Shown: positions 1-11,362, numbered from the stretch's first letter. The stretch: DNA of 64,000 nt from Eutreptiella sp. 'Long Island Sound 2002' (GCA_964036045.1 OZ038384.1:48103843-48167842); one strand, 5' to 3'. Numbers and translations: made by a program. The notes: a model not told the origin generated them from the letters alone.

Positions 1-199
1 ACGAGCAAGGGACGCGCGTAGGGAAGGGGGCACGGCAAGCACATGGGGAGCGCAACACCGAAACAAAGCACCAGAGAGGGGGGCACCAGGTGGACAGGCG
101 AAGGGCAACACCTAGCACCACGGCACGCACCGCACAGGCACCACGCAGACCGCACACACCCACACTCGCACCCACGGCACGCGGCCAGCGGCCCCCGGC

Positions 200-3100
200 A
201 GCCCGCCCAGAGGGCGGGCAGCAGGGAAGAGGGGGCGCCTGAACCCAGACGCTCCCCGCCACCCCCGTGGCGCGCAGCCCCCCACAGGGCACGCGGGCCA
301 CAGGGCCGATGCAGGGCCCCCATGCCCGCACACCCGCCGGGGGAGGGGGAGCGCCTGACCCCAGACGCCCCTCCCAACGGCGAACGGCAACCCCCCGGGG
401 ACGCCCTTCCGCGACCCCCACGGCGCGCATTGCCGGCCCGCAATGGCGCGCCCCGTGGGGCCGGTGCTGGGTCCCCACGCCCACACCAACCGCACCTGGG
501 ACACACGGGTCGCGGAACCTTGGCTGCTTGACCCAGAGGATGGGCGGCCAGGGGAGGGACAGCGCCTGACACCAGACGCCCCTCACAACGCTGGCAAGCC
601 ACCCCCCCCAGGAACGGCCCCCACCGCCCCGCGGCACGCAACGCCCACAGGGCATGCAGGCCAAGGGACAGTGTTGGGCCCACACACCCACACACCCGCG
701 CCAACAGCATGTGGGTGACGGACCCCAACAGCCCGCCCAGAGGGCGGGTAGTCGGGGGAGGGGGAGCGCCTGACCTCAGACAACCCTCACAACGGCGGAA
801 GGCACCCCCCCCGGGGACGCCCTTTGGCCACCCCCACAGCGAGCAACGCCAGCCCGCAGGGGCGCACGCTGTGGGGCCGGGGCTGGGTCCCCATGCCCGC
901 ACCGACCGCACCCGGGACACACGGGACGCGGAGCCCCGGCTTCCCGCTCCAGAGGACGGGCGGCCAGGGCAGGAACAGCGCCTGACACCAGACGCCCCTC
1001 ACAACGGTGGCAGGCCAGCCCCCCGGGGACGCCCCCCCCCCACCCCCGCGGCACGCAGCCCCCCCAGGGCATGCAGGCCAACGGGACAGTGTTGGGCCCC
1101 CACACCCACACACCCGCGCCCACAGCACGTCGGTGGCGGACCCCAACAGCCCGCCCGGTGGGCGGGCAGTTGGGGGAGGGACAGCGCCTGACCTTCGACA
1201 GCCCTCACAATGGTGGAAGGCAACCCCCCCGGGGACGCCCTTCCGCCACCCCCACAGCGAGCAACGCCGGCCCGCAAGGGCGCACGCTGTGGGGCCGGTG
1301 CTGGGTCCCCACGCCCGCACAGACCGCACCCGGGACACAGCGGTCGCGGAACCCCGGCCGCCCGCTCCAGAGGATGGGCGGCCAGAGGAGGGACAGCGCC
1401 TGACACCAGACGCCCCTCACAACGGTGGCAGGCCAACCCCCCCGGGGACAGCCCCCAACCACCCCCGCGGCACGCAGCCCCCACAGGGCATGCAGGCAAA
1501 GGGGACAGTGTTGGGCCCCCACACTCACACATTCGCGCCCACAGCACGTGGGTGGCGGACCCCAACAGCCCGCCCAGTGGGCGACCAGTGGGGGCAGGGA
1601 CAGCACCTGACCTCGGACGACCCTCACAATGGTGGAAGGTACCCCCCCTGGGACGCCCTTCCGCAACCCCCACAGCGAGCAATGCCGGCCCGCAAGGGCG
1701 CTCGCTGTGCGGCCGGTGCTGGGTCCCCACGCCCACCACGGACCGCACCCGGGACACACGGGTCGCGGAACCCTGGCTGCCCGCTCCAGAGGGCGGGCAG
1801 CCGGGGGAGGGACAGCGCCTGACACCAGACGCCCCTCACAACGGTGGCAGGCCACCCCCCCGGGGACGGCCCACCGCCACCCCCGCGGCACGCAGCCCCA
1901 ACAGGGCATGCAGGCCAAGGGGACAGTGTTGGGCCCCCACACCCACACACCCGCGCCCACAGCACGTGGGTGGCGGACCCCAACAGCCTGCCCAGTGGGC
2001 GGGCAGTGGGCGGAGGGACAGCGCCTGACCTCAGACGCGCCTCACAATGGTGGAAGGCACCCCCCCCAGGGGCGGCCCTTCCGCCACCCCCACAGCGAGG
2101 GACGCAGGCACGCAAGGGCGCACGCTGTGTAGCTGGTGCTGGGTCCCCACGTCCGCATCAACCGCACCCGGGACACACGGGTCGCGGAACCCTGGCTGCC
2201 CGCTCCAGAGGACAGGCGGCCGGGAGAGGGACAGCGCCTGACACCAGACCCCCCTCATAACGGTGGCAGGCCACCCCCCCCGGTGACGGTCCCCCACCAC
2301 CCCCGTGGCACCCAGCCCCCACAGGGCATGCAGGCCAAGGGGACAGTGTTGGGCCCCCACACCCACACACCCGAGCCCACAGCACGTGGGTGGCGGACCC
2401 CAACAGCCCGCGCAGTGGGCGGGCAGTCGGGGGAGGGACAGCGCCTGACCTCAGACGCGCCTCACAATGGTGGAAGGCACCCCCCCCGGGGACGCCCTTC
2501 CGCCACCCCCACAGCGAGCAACGCCGGCCCGCAAGGGCGCACGCTGTGGGGCCGGTGCTGGGTCCCCACACCCGCACCTACCGCACCTCGGACACACGGG
2601 TCGCGGAACCCCGGCTGCCCGCTCCAGAGGACGGGCGGCCGGGGGAGGGACAGCGCCTGACACCAGACGCCCCTCACAACGGTGGCAGACCAGCACCCCC
2701 GGGGACGGCCCCCCCACCACCCCCGCGGCACGCAGCCCCCACAGGGCATGCAGGCCAAGGGGACAGTGTTGGGCCCCGGCACCCAAACACACGCGCCCAC
2801 AGCACGTGGGTGGCGGACCCCAACAGCCCGCGCAGTGGGCGGGCAGTCGGGGGAGGGACAGCGCCTGACCTCAGACGCCCCTCACAATGGTGGAAGGCAC
2901 CCCCCCTGGGGATGCCCTTCCTCCACCCCCACAGCCAGCAACGCCGGCCCGCAAGGGCGCATGCTGTGGGGCCGGTGCTGGGTCCCTACGCCCGCACCGA
3001 CCGCACCCGGGACACACGGGTCGCGGAACCCCGGCTGCCCGCTCCAGAGGACGGGCGGCCAGGGCAGGGACAGCGCCTGACACCAGACGCCCCTCACAAC

Positions 3101-4436
3101 GGTGGCAGACCAGCACCCCCGGGGACGGCCCCCCCACCACCCCCGCGGCACGCAGCCCCCACAGGGCATGCAGGCCAAGGGGACAGTGTTGGGCCCCGGC
3201 ACCCAAACACACGCGCCCACAGCACGTGGGTGGCGGACCCCAACAGCCCGCCCAGTGGGCGGGCAGTCGGGGGAGGGACAGCGCCTGACCTCAGACGCCC
3301 CTCACAATGGTGGAAGGCACCCCCCCCGGGGACGCCCTTCCGCCAACCCTACAGCCAGCAACGCTGGCCCGCAAGGGCGCACGCTGTGGGGCCGGTGCTG
3401 GGTCCCCATGCCCGCACCGACCGCACCCGGGACACACGGGTCGCGGAACCCTGGCTGCCCGCTCCAGAGGACGGGCGGCCGGGGGAGGGACAGCGCCTGA
3501 CACCAGACGCCCCTCACAACGGTGGCAGGCCAGCCCCCCCGGGGACGGCCCCCAACCACCCCAGCGGCACGCAGCCCCTACAGGGCATGCAGGCCAAGGT
3601 GACAGTGTTGGGCCCCCAAACCGACACGCCCGCGACCACAGCATGTGGGTGGCGGACCCCAACAGCCCGCCCATTGGGCGGGCAGTTCGGGGAGGGGGAG
3701 CGCCTGACCACAGACGCTTCTCACAACGGTGGAAGGTACCCCCCCGGGAACGCCCTTCCGCCACCCCCACAGCGAGCAACGCCGGCCGGCAAGGGCGCAC
3801 GCTGTGGGGCCGGTGCTGGGTCCCAACACGTGCACTGACCGCACCCGGAACACACGGGTCGCGGTACCCCAGCCGCCCGCTCCAGAGGACGGGCGGTCGG
3901 GGGAGGGACAGCGCCTGACACCAGACGCCCCTCACAACGGTGGCAGGCCGTCCCCCCCCGGAGACGGCCCCCACCACCCCCGCGGCAGGCAGCCCCCACA
4001 GGGCGTGCAGGCCAAGGGGACAGTGTTGGGCCCCCACACCCACACGCCCGCGCCCACAGCACATGGGTAGTGAACCCCAACAGCCCGCCCAGTAGGCGGG
4101 CAGTCGGGGGAGGGGGAGCGCCTGACCTCAGACGCCCCTCCCAACGGTGGAAGGCACCCCCCCCGGGGACGCCCTTCCTCCACCCCCACAGCCAGCAACG
4201 CCGACCCGCAAGGGCGCACGCTGTGGGGCCGGTGCTGGGTCCCCACGCCCGCACCAACCGCACCCGGAACACACGGGTCGCGGTACCCCAGCCGCCCGCC
4301 CGAGAGGACGGGCGGTCGGCAGAGGGACAGCGCCTGACACCAGACGGCCCTCACAACATTGGCAGGCCACCCCCCCCCGGGGACGGCCCCCCACCACCCC
4401 CGCGGCACGCAGCCCCCACAGGGCGTGCAGGCCAAG
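200..4436 (+). repeat. Tandem array of ~420-bp dimeric units (about 10 copies)
   Basis: The phrase ctcacaatgg recurs at 2461, 2881 and 3301, giving an exact 420-bp step. Each 420-bp unit holds two related ~210-bp halves: one with the cagcgagcaacgccggccc type of segment, the other with cagggcatgcaggccaa. The first half is the monomer that fills LINE F's array. The plus strand is very poor in T, which removes most stop codons and creates long open frames in several phases on both strands. None of these frames is a credible gene. Likely role, by analogy with monomer arrays at the 5' ends of mouse L1 elements, is a repeated promoter. Confidence 0.85.
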
Positions 4437-4905
4437 CCAGGTAGGGAGGAACCGAGACCAGACTGCATCCCCCCCAAGCACGCAAGACGGAGCAAGGGAC
4501 CGGGGCAGGACACGCGGAGGGGCACGGACCACGTGGAACGGCCCTCGCAGCGCCCAGTGCCGGGACCGCGCGAGGTGCGCACGCCACACCACCCAGGGTG
4601 GGGGGGAGCGGACGCCGCGGGAGCGCGAGCGCACACACACGCAAAGGGCACGCAGGGACTACCTGAGGGGCAACCAGACCGAGCTGGTTGATGCACTGAC
4701 CGGGGAGTGGCGAGACGGGGAAGCCGGGGAGGGACGGGGCTCCGAGCCCTGTGAACCCGGGGGACTGCGCCACCAGGCAGGAGGTGCGTCTTGGAGGGCC
4801 CCCCACTAGGATCCGGTGGGGAGCATATCACCTGGCCCGACCAGGTGGCCCCCCGGGGCCGAAAAGCGTCTAGTACCCGCAAAATCAAACCTCAAACCTC
4901 AAACC
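4437..4905 (+). other. 3' segment with (CTCAAAC)n-type tail
   Basis: Unique GC-rich sequence follows the last repeat and ends in about three heptamers of the type ctcaaac (4884-4905), directly before element B LTR sequence. A short tandem-repeat tail instead of poly(A) is typical of several LINE and SINE families. No conserved protein domain is visible. I infer that this is the 3' UTR used for recognition by a LINE reverse transcriptase. Confidence 0.5.
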
Positions 4906-4968
4906 GCTTAGAGCACCTCTAATACAACTAAAGTATACCCTAAAGCATTCGAAAAGCACCTTTCCTTT
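4906..4968 (-). repeat. Remnant of the 3' LTR of element B
   Basis: About 60 bp match the outer end of B's 5' LTR (32651-32714) with few differences, including the shared tract cctctratacaactaaag. Only the U3 start survives. The rest of the LTR is replaced at 4905/4906 by the tail of the ORF-less LINE-type element. Confidence 0.75.
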
Positions 4969-4976
4969 CCCCCCCC
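4969..4976 (-). promoter_or_regulatory. Polypurine tract of element B
   Basis: Eight C on the plus strand (eight G in the element sense) lie directly inside the 3' LTR remnant. This is where the primer for plus-strand DNA synthesis is expected in an LTR retrotransposon. Element A has a six-G tract at the same place. Confidence 0.65.
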
Positions 4977-6070
4977 TTGAGCTTTGGTGGCCACCACTGT
5001 CGCACGTTCAGGAAAAAGGGATTTTTTTCTTGGCCTCCCCTCGGTTTCCACACCCACTTTAAAATACCTATAGCTTCCCTAACACTGGAAAGGAGCACTT
5101 TACCATGGCCAGCAACTCTTGCTGCATTGTTAATGACAATTTCCAACAGAAAGCTCAGCGCTCCTGGCGCTGCAGGGGCTCCTGTGGCTTGTTGGGGTTA
5201 GAATAGGGCATGCCAAGACCATATGCATTTGCATCCCTCCCTCCAAGCTGAAGCGTAACACAGCCCCACGCCAGACTCTCATAGGACGCTCGACCCAAGT
5301 CTCGTGGAACCTGATGGAGACATCAGTCCTGGTACTTGGGCGAGGGTGCGCTGATTGAATTAGAATTGCCCTTGGGGGGGTCTTGGTTCTGGTTCAGTCT
5401 CCTGCTGCTGCTTTTCGGCCCGAAGAGCGGCCTACTTAGCGAGGCTTTGCGAGCATACCTGTACAACGGGGGAATGGGAGGATGAGAGCTGAATCCACGC
5501 AAACGCGAAGCGACAACACCTAAGTCCGTGAAATGACGGCCTATAATTTTTGTGAAAGCACTTACCTGAACAGAATCCATTTATGCATCAGATGCACATT
5601 TTGATAAAATCTGTAGTCATCTCTTGAAGTTTTCAATCAAGAAATTCTTACGCAGAAAAAGGCGGCGCGCAGGAGCGGGTCCTAGCGAAGCGCCAGAAAA
5701 TAAAGATTTAATAAGATGATAAACGCATGTTACGTATAATGACAAACATGACGAGACATACATTAATAAAAAACCATAAAGTTCTCACCCACACTGCCAG
5801 AAAGAATTCAAGATTCAAGAATTCAAAAAGCAACAGAAGGACTTCAATGAATCAGGTAGAAACCACAGGTGTGCTCGTCTTGTATGCAGCATGCACATTG
5901 CTCGTCTCGTGTCCCCGTGAACGTGCCTGGTAGCAGCGCTAACAAACAATAGAGGGGAAGATTAGAAGATTGCAGATGATTGGAGGTTAGTCCGGGGTGA
6001 TTAGACATACACACATATGCATAGCGTCGTTTCTCCCTTGTGTCTCGCTTTTCCCTCACCTTGCTTCACT
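4977..6070 (-). other. 3' noncoding region of element B, outer part
   Basis: Stop-rich mixed-composition DNA between B's polypurine tract and the conserved structured block. I see no protein domain. The short open frames here have no recognisable features. Confidence 0.45.
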
Positions 6071-6826
6071 CCCCAGCGGTGAGTAAGGTAGGTAAGCAGG
6101 GGTGGGGCCATCCCCTGGTGGAGTTCGTGATTGTGGGTAAGATTTGTAGGAAAAAGGAAGAGATGGGAAAAGGTTGTCACAGACTCGTACATGCTCGTGC
6201 ATTCATACACGCATCAAAGGGTAGGCCACGCGTGGTGCGCTCGGTACAACCCTTGTTTAGGTTACCCAGGGGCTCCACCCCCTGTTCTATAAGAGAACGG
6301 GTGGAGTTCCTTAAGCTTGCTTGCTTGTACTGAGGTTTGACGGCAGTGTATTATAGGGCTACCTGAGAAGCGTATAATACGTGGAGGTAGTCTTGGTTCC
6401 TTAGCCGCAAACCTCAGTCATTTGCCTTTGCTTTACAGGTGGGAAGGTCAGGATGAAGTGGTGCAGTCTCAAGCCGTGCTAACATATGCGGCACTGATCA
6501 CACAAACAACAAGCTGCGACTCAGCCAGGATAGCAAGCGCAGCCCGACATCTCCAACATTCACGCTGTGCAAGCCAAAAGAGCACCCCTTCCCTTCAAGC
6601 CCTAGCAGGGAAACGCGTTGTGGTGTCCCTGTTAGGCCACAGAAGCTTAGTAGCTCTGTGTTTTCTTGCCATCTCAGAGCTGAGCTGCTAGGGCTCGTCT
6701 CTTCTTCTTCACCGCCACCCAGTAGAGCGTGCGTGTAGAAGTGGTAGTCCTGAGTGGGGGCTTGAGCCAGTTGCTGAAGTGCTCGCCAAGCAGGATGGTG
6801 CCACTGTAGGGTGTGTAGGACCTGTA
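6071..6826 (-). other. Conserved structured 3' noncoding block of element B (copy 1)
   Basis: Aligns with 8692-9460 in the 3' noncoding region of element A. Shared landmarks include gagtaaggtaggtaag, ggttacccagg, ccttaagcttgcttgctt, the GTATTATA/TATAATAC pair, agcaccccttccct and ctgttaggccacag. The block is cut at 6826 by insertion of element A, and its continuation lies at 18495. It lies after the chromodomain stop and before the polypurine tract, the position where retroviral RNA export or packaging elements can lie. No coding frame is shared between the copies, so conservation is at the nucleic-acid level. Confidence 0.6.
6273..6418. ncRNA. Candidate structured RNA core, copy 1
   Basis: Helices seen in the sequence: H1 6273-6280 with 6299-6306, H1b 6284-6288 with 6294-6298, P1 6329-6338 with 6409-6418, P2 6348-6355 with 6373-6380, P3 6359-6364 with 6385-6390. 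P2 and P3 interleave, so they form a pseudoknot or two alternative hairpins. All pairs are Watson-Crick. Copy 2 in element A keeps all five helices in the same register with 11 compensatory pair changes. The element transcript would be the minus strand, but pairing alone does not fix the strand. It matches no ribozyme consensus I can recall. Confidence 0.55.
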
Positions 6827-6831
6827 GTGCG
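6827..6831. repeat. Target-site duplication of element A (partner 18490-18494)
   Basis: gtgcg directly precedes the left LTR and directly follows the right LTR. Five base pairs is the usual size for Ty3/gypsy integrase. Removing one copy plus element A restores continuity of element B's 3' noncoding block. Confidence 0.85.
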
Positions 6832-7541
6832 AGAAATATGTCCTTGATTAGTGCCCTGGATATTTTGATGAAGTCCTGCAGGTTTTGAAGTTGAAAACCC
6901 AAACCAAAGCAGCAAGTAGAGCAAGAACAGGATGTGGATCGAATCAATGAATAGTTTTGAAATCCAATGTAACACAGAAGGGCTGCAGATAGACAAAGCA
7001 GGTATAAACACAAAGATTCAATCACAAATGGATAATACAAAAGATTTTATATGAAAACTGGTCTGACTCTTGCCTCCAAGATAGCATCAAGCACTTCATG
7101 TGCACTTTTTTGGGTGAAATGGTGCTGGTTAGGAATGTGGGGCATTGATGTCAGGCCAACACAGAAAATGACTTGGCCAAGCAACTGAATTCAGAAACAG
7201 TTAAAAGGTAGAACCACAATAAGTGGTAGAAACAATTGAGTATAGGGGTCTTGGGGTGGGAGACCACTAGGCTTAACCTCCAAGGCCTAAAGCATGAAAT
7301 GCCTATTTTATTTCGGTATATCCTCCATGAAGGAAGGTACCTCCGCTCAGTTGAGTGGCAGGGGAGAACTTCATGGGGGGGCTAGGGTTACAACCCTAGT
7401 TACTCTGAGAGAGTGTACTTTAGGCTTCAAAAGAGAGATAAAAATACTTAAGTTAGTCTTAGCATCAACAAAAGGGTTTTAAGGGGGGCTTGGCCTGGAT
7501 CAAGCCCTCCAAGAAAGACATGGCAGTGACTTTTTCTTACT
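6832..7541 (-). repeat. 3' LTR of element A
   Basis: About 95 percent identical by eye to 17788-18489. In the element sense it starts AGTAAG and ends CTTTCT, a near-perfect 6-bp inverted pair, and lacks the usual TG...CA ends. A TATA-like tract (catataaaat) lies about two thirds of the way along, a plausible promoter. The inner edge joins six G (7542-7547, plus-strand C). Confidence 0.85.
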
Positions 7542-7547
7542 CCCCCC
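7542..7547 (-). promoter_or_regulatory. Polypurine tract of element A
   Basis: Six C on the plus strand directly abut the LTR end cttact. In the element sense this is a G6 tract immediately 5' of the 3' LTR, as expected for the plus-strand primer. Confidence 0.7.
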
Positions 7548-8691
7548 TGGAGTACTAGTTAGCTAAGCTAGTAGGACAAAGGAAAAAGGCTCAAATATTC
7601 CGAAAGATTACCTCAGAAAATGCATCAAACTTACCAGAAACATTCTCATCAGTTCATAGAAGCCTATCACACCGTAGGTACCCTCGAAAAACAGTGTAAT
7701 GTACCGTGAATGATGTCCCTTCGATGGGGCATTCCTCAAAACTCGCCGGCGTGCGACGAAAACGTTTGGTAAAAATTTGGGCATATTGGGGTTCGAACCC
7801 AGGACTCCCTCCCTAGAGCACATATGCTTGCCCACCAGGGTACAGTCCACCGCTCTGATGCGGACGGCTATCGCTGACTAAACAGTGTTTTAGTAAACGT
7901 CCTGACCAAGGGCCAGATCGGAGCAATACTCCCAGTGGAGGACACAAATCTCCAGGAGCTGAAAAAAATAGAAAATGTAACCAACAGGGAGTGATTCCTG
8001 CGGTTTAGCGAAAGGGGTAGCGATTTAACAAGTCAAATCGCTAAAAATTGGAGAAATCACGCGAGAAATCGTCATTTTTACACCAAACCAAAAGTCGCAC
8101 ACAAGCGCAAAGGAAGCAGACTTCAAAAACAAGGTTGCGCAAGCGTAAATGGCTTTTGAAAGAGAAGGTATGAGCCGTAGTTTTTAAAGTTCCAAAGGAA
8201 ATTTTTGCACAGTTGCATCAAAATCTTTATAAACTTTAGGGAAAAGTATTCAAACTCAACCCACATCACAGAGCAGGTGGACAACCCACCTCTCAGGTAT
8301 GCCAGTGTAATCTCTCACGCATGCATTGCGTTTGTGGTGGTTGCTTCGTTAAAGCGTTAGGGTTGTCAACGCTGTATTCGTGGGGGGTTCGGGCGCTCAT
8401 CTCCTTTGCTCTGCATAGGTCAAAACAGGAATGGAAGGTATGCGATGCGAATGGAGCGCGCAGCGCGCACGTAGGGTTAGAATATGCGCTGTGCTCGCTA
8501 TGCATGTGCCTAATTGAGGCATTCACACGCTGTGACGCTTTCGCTGTACCCCAATTCATCCTTGTTCTCTCTTCACAGGTAAGAAAGGAAAGTGTTTGCT
8601 CGTGTAAGGTTGCTTAAAACGCTTAGGCTTGTTTATAACTCGCAATAGGGTTGTTTTGCGTTCGCTTCACTTCGGCATTCACACGATGCAT
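7548..8691 (-). other. 3' noncoding region of element A, outer part
   Basis: AT-richer DNA with many stops in all frames. Apart from the tRNA-like segment at 7775-7860 I see no feature. No counterpart of the B sequence 4977-6070 is obvious, so this part diverges faster than the structured block. Confidence 0.45.
7775..7860 (-). repeat. tRNA-derived SINE head
   Basis: On the minus strand an A-box-like segment (7832-7842, taccctggtgg) is followed about 40 nt later by a good B box (ggttcgaaccc, within 7788-7800). Together these form an internal RNA polymerase III promoter. The flanks do not close an acceptor stem, so this is a tRNA-derived repeat and not a functional tRNA gene. Its right and left limits are not defined. 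Confidence 0.5.
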
Positions 8692-9460
8692 GGTGAGTAA
8701 GGTAGGTAAGCCAAGGAGGAGCTCACCTCCTGGTTGAGTCAGTGTGGTTATGGTTCCGCCTCCCTTCCCTGCATGTGTGCACACGATGCATTAAAGGGAT
8801 TTGACAGTAGGCCACGCGCTGTGCACGCGGTATGAACCCTTGCCAGGTTACCCAGGGCTTCGCCCTACGTTCCATAAGGGAACGGGCGAAGTCCTTAAGC
8901 TTGCTTGCTTGCAACTGGGTTCAGGAACAGTGTATTATAGGGCACACTAAGAAGCGTATAATACGTGGAGTGTGTCTTCGTTCCTCCGTCTTGAACCCAG
9001 TTCATTGGCCTCTGTTGTACAGGTCGGAGAGGTTCAGGGTGATTGGTGCACGCAGCAGCTGCCTTCGGCGGCTATCCCATTTTTCTGCCCCAGCTAAACA
9101 GGAACGCGGATCACACAATCAATTGACTGCGCCTCAGCCAGGAGTGGGTAGGGCAGTTCGAGTCCTTCGCCATCCGCGCTGTGCACGGAACAAGAGCACC
9201 CCTTCCCTCCAAGCCCTAGCAGGGAAAGGTGTTGTGACGTCCCTGTTAGGCCACAGTTGCTTAGCAGCGCTGTGTTCTCTTGCCTTCTTCACAGGAGGGT
9301 CATTAGGACACGAGACCTCATTGACAGCAACACCAAGTAGCGTGTGTAGGGGCTAGGGTCAGCAGGCCTGGCAGGAGTTGAGTGCAGGTGATGAGTGCTC
9401 ACCCTCCCTCCGAAGGCCGGTGCTGGCGTTAGTGAGTGTAGTGTAGTGGTGTCTCCTGTC
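8692..9460 (-). other. Conserved structured 3' noncoding block of element A (copy 2)
   Basis: Counterpart of 6071-6826. The block continues into 9480-9850, which in turn matches 18530-18890 downstream of element B's chromodomain. So A and B share the whole order: chromodomain stop, tail, structured block. Sequence identity is only moderate, but helix-forming segments are kept. Confidence 0.6.
8858..9002. ncRNA. Candidate structured RNA core, copy 2
   Basis: Helices: H1 8858-8865 with 8884-8891, H1b 8869-8873 with 8879-8883, P1 8913-8922 with 8993-9002, P2 8932-8939 with 8957-8964, P3 8943-8948 with 8969-8974. Spacings inside the P2/P3 interleaved unit (3, 8 and 4 nt) equal those of copy 1. 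P1 differs from copy 1 at five pairs, P3 at three, H1 at two and H1b at one, and each change is matched on the other arm. P2 is invariant. Confidence 0.55.
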
Positions 9461-9479
9461 CCGCGTGCTTTTCCTCGTG

Positions 9480-10246
9480 GGCAGGGGAGTGCGTTAGCTT
9501 TTGGCCTGTAGCAAAAATGGGCATTTTGTATGCCCTTAGCACACTTGGCCACCCTTCCCCTCTAGTAGATAGGGCTTTTGCCGTCTTCCCCCAAGGATAG
9601 GCGCCAGCACAGAAATTGGGCGCCATAGGAGTGGTAATAGTACCTGATTAGGACCTTCGGTCCGACGTCAGCGAAGCCCGGTCTCTCGGAGCCACGCCAG
9701 GGAGAGAAGTGAGACACACACAGACATACGTAGCACACATAGGGGTATGGTAAACCCTGTAAGGAAAGGTAGAACCCCCTGGGTCTGGACCAGTCAGGGG
9801 TCCTAACTGTGGGCTCGCTTGTCCCCAAGGAGGGAAGATACACCTTGCCTCATAACACCTTGCATGTCATTCCCCCCTGCTGTAGTAAGCCACCGTTCTT
9901 CGTTGGCTCCCCAAGGTCATTACATCAGGGCAGTCCCCATGCAACACATGATCAACAAGGCATACACTCGCTGGGTGGCTGCAATCCTGATAAGCGGCCA
10001 CCTGGACCACGCTGGAAACCACAGGCATGGGTCTGCAGGGCACAGACAGGGTCAATGCAGTGCTCAGTAAGCAGTAGTCTGTGAAAAACCAATGGCCTTC
10101 GGCCAGGGAGTGGTTGTCAAGGGGCGCTAACGGTCCTGTCCTGCGATGCAATGCGGGGCAACTGTGACAACTGCTCTTACACCCATACACAGGCACGTCT
10201 GCAGAAGAGTGCTCAATGCACCTGTCAGTAGACTGACACAGAGAAA
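9480..10246 (-). other. Post-chromodomain tail of element A
   Basis: 9480-9850 is similar to 18530-18890 of element B. Both contain ggcgc(c)agcacagaaa followed by tgggcgc, a stretch that may form a stem. 9850-10246 holds no domain and no shared motif that I can see. Confidence 0.45.
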
Positions 10247-11362
10247 TTAGTTTCGCTTTTTACGCTGAGACATAGTCTCAGCACGGGTTAGGAGCTGCCC
10301 CTCGTTGTTCTCAACGAGGTAGGTGCGGAAGATGGGGTTGATACTCCCGTCTGGTTGTATGAAGGCTGACATAGGTTCCCAGGTCGCCTCAGATAACCCA
10401 TAGCCATCCCACAGGGTTAGGAATTTCCAGCCCTGTTTATACTCGTGGCGAGCAATACCTGCAACCACGTGGTAACCATCGACTGCCATCTCATTGGCAG
10501 TCATCTCTTCAAGTTCGTCTGCCTTCTCTGGACTCGCAGCGTTCTCTAGGTCTATACGCTCGACCTCACTGTCGCTGAGGCGCCACTCATCCCAAGACAA
10601 ATCGTCAGGGGAGTGATAGTGCCTCAACTGTTTAGGTGCACACAGCAGTTCACCACCTAGACGTGGACTGCACCTGACATGGATCCTGGATCCATCTATC
10701 CTGATTATACAATAGAGTCCAAAATAAGGGTCCTGTAGGCAGTTACGTGGCCAGGAGGGTAGGCGTGAATGGTGTACTAAAACAAGGTCACCAACCTTGA
10801 AGCTGGCAGGTTGCCGTAGGCGGTTCTGTCGGCTCAGTTCACGGTCACAAATGTGTCTCAGGTTAGTCCGAGCCTGGTTAGCCAGAGACTGCTTGTGTTC
10901 CAGCCAATCTCCCACAGGGCTCTTGAAGTCCTCAGGAAAGGGGCTTTTGAAGAACCAAGCAGGTCGTCCTCCATGGAACAGTTCGTGGGGGGTGAAAACC
11001 CTAGAAGAGCTCCGCTGTGAGTTCATGGTGAACACTGCCCAGAGCACTAGGCGTACCCAGTCCTTGGTACGCTCCTGTTTGATCAGGATTCTTAAGTTTT
11101 GCTCTACCACACGGTTCTGTCTCTCACAGAGAGGGTTCGGCGTGTGGGTATAGGGCACACCTGTGGTTACCTCCACGTTGAGTGCATTTAGCACCCGTTT
11201 GTACCACCCAGTGTCACTGCGGATGCGTACATCCTCATCAGAGTGCACCTGCCTAGGTGCTCCATAGGGTTCGAACCATTGTTCGACCAACATTTTCACA
11301 GTCTGCTCACCTGTGATTTTTTTTATTGCAAGGGAACACACAGGTGAAGCGAGATAGGCCAC
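10247..11362 (-). pseudogene. Integrase C-terminal part and chromodomain of element A
   Basis: The frame begins inside the integrase core. Visible are the second catalytic aspartate region (HSDEDVRIRSDTGWYKRV) and the catalytic glutamate region (PNPLCERQNRVVEQNLRI). A GPY/F-like module follows (YFGLYCIIRIDG), then a C-terminal chromodomain (YHVVAGIARHEYKQGWKF, then WDGYGLSEATWEP). Chromodomains of this class direct integration to particular chromatin. The first part of the integrase lies in another frame at 11307-11525, so a frameshift separates them. The element cannot make an intact integrase. Confidence 0.8.

Larger units (their letters stand above)
1..4905 (+). mobile_element. ORF-less LINE-type element (array plus 3' end), left end outside window
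   Basis: Three parts are visible: a leader (1 to ~200), a tandem array (~200-4436) and a unique 3' segment ending in a short heptamer tail. The leader resembles the leader of LINE F (50657-50825), and the array monomer is the same family as LINE F's, so I infer that this is a relative of LINE F. No endonuclease or reverse transcriptase coding lies between array and 3' end, so the copy looks like a deletion derivative that could move only with proteins supplied in trans. It abuts the truncated 3' LTR of element B at 4906, consistent with insertion into that LTR. LINE F's own 3' end is outside the window, so the match of 3' ends is untested. Confidence 0.6.

Noticed and set aside
2390-3838. Long open frame (482 residues) in the first array as a gene
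   Set aside because: It follows the 420-bp repeat exactly, and similar frames exist in several phases on both strands. T-poor DNA lacks stop codons, so openness is no evidence of coding.
6273-6418. Known self-cleaving ribozyme (hammerhead, HDV-like or twister)
   Set aside because: None of the conserved core motifs I know is present and the helix order does not match. Kept as an unclassified structure.
6832-7541. Stand-alone MITE or SINE
   Set aside because: The matching copy at 17788-18489, the 5-bp flanking duplication, the primer-binding site and the polypurine tract show that it is an LTR.
7775-7860. Functional tRNA gene
   Set aside because: B box is good but no acceptor stem closes at tRNA length; better read as a tRNA-derived repeat.
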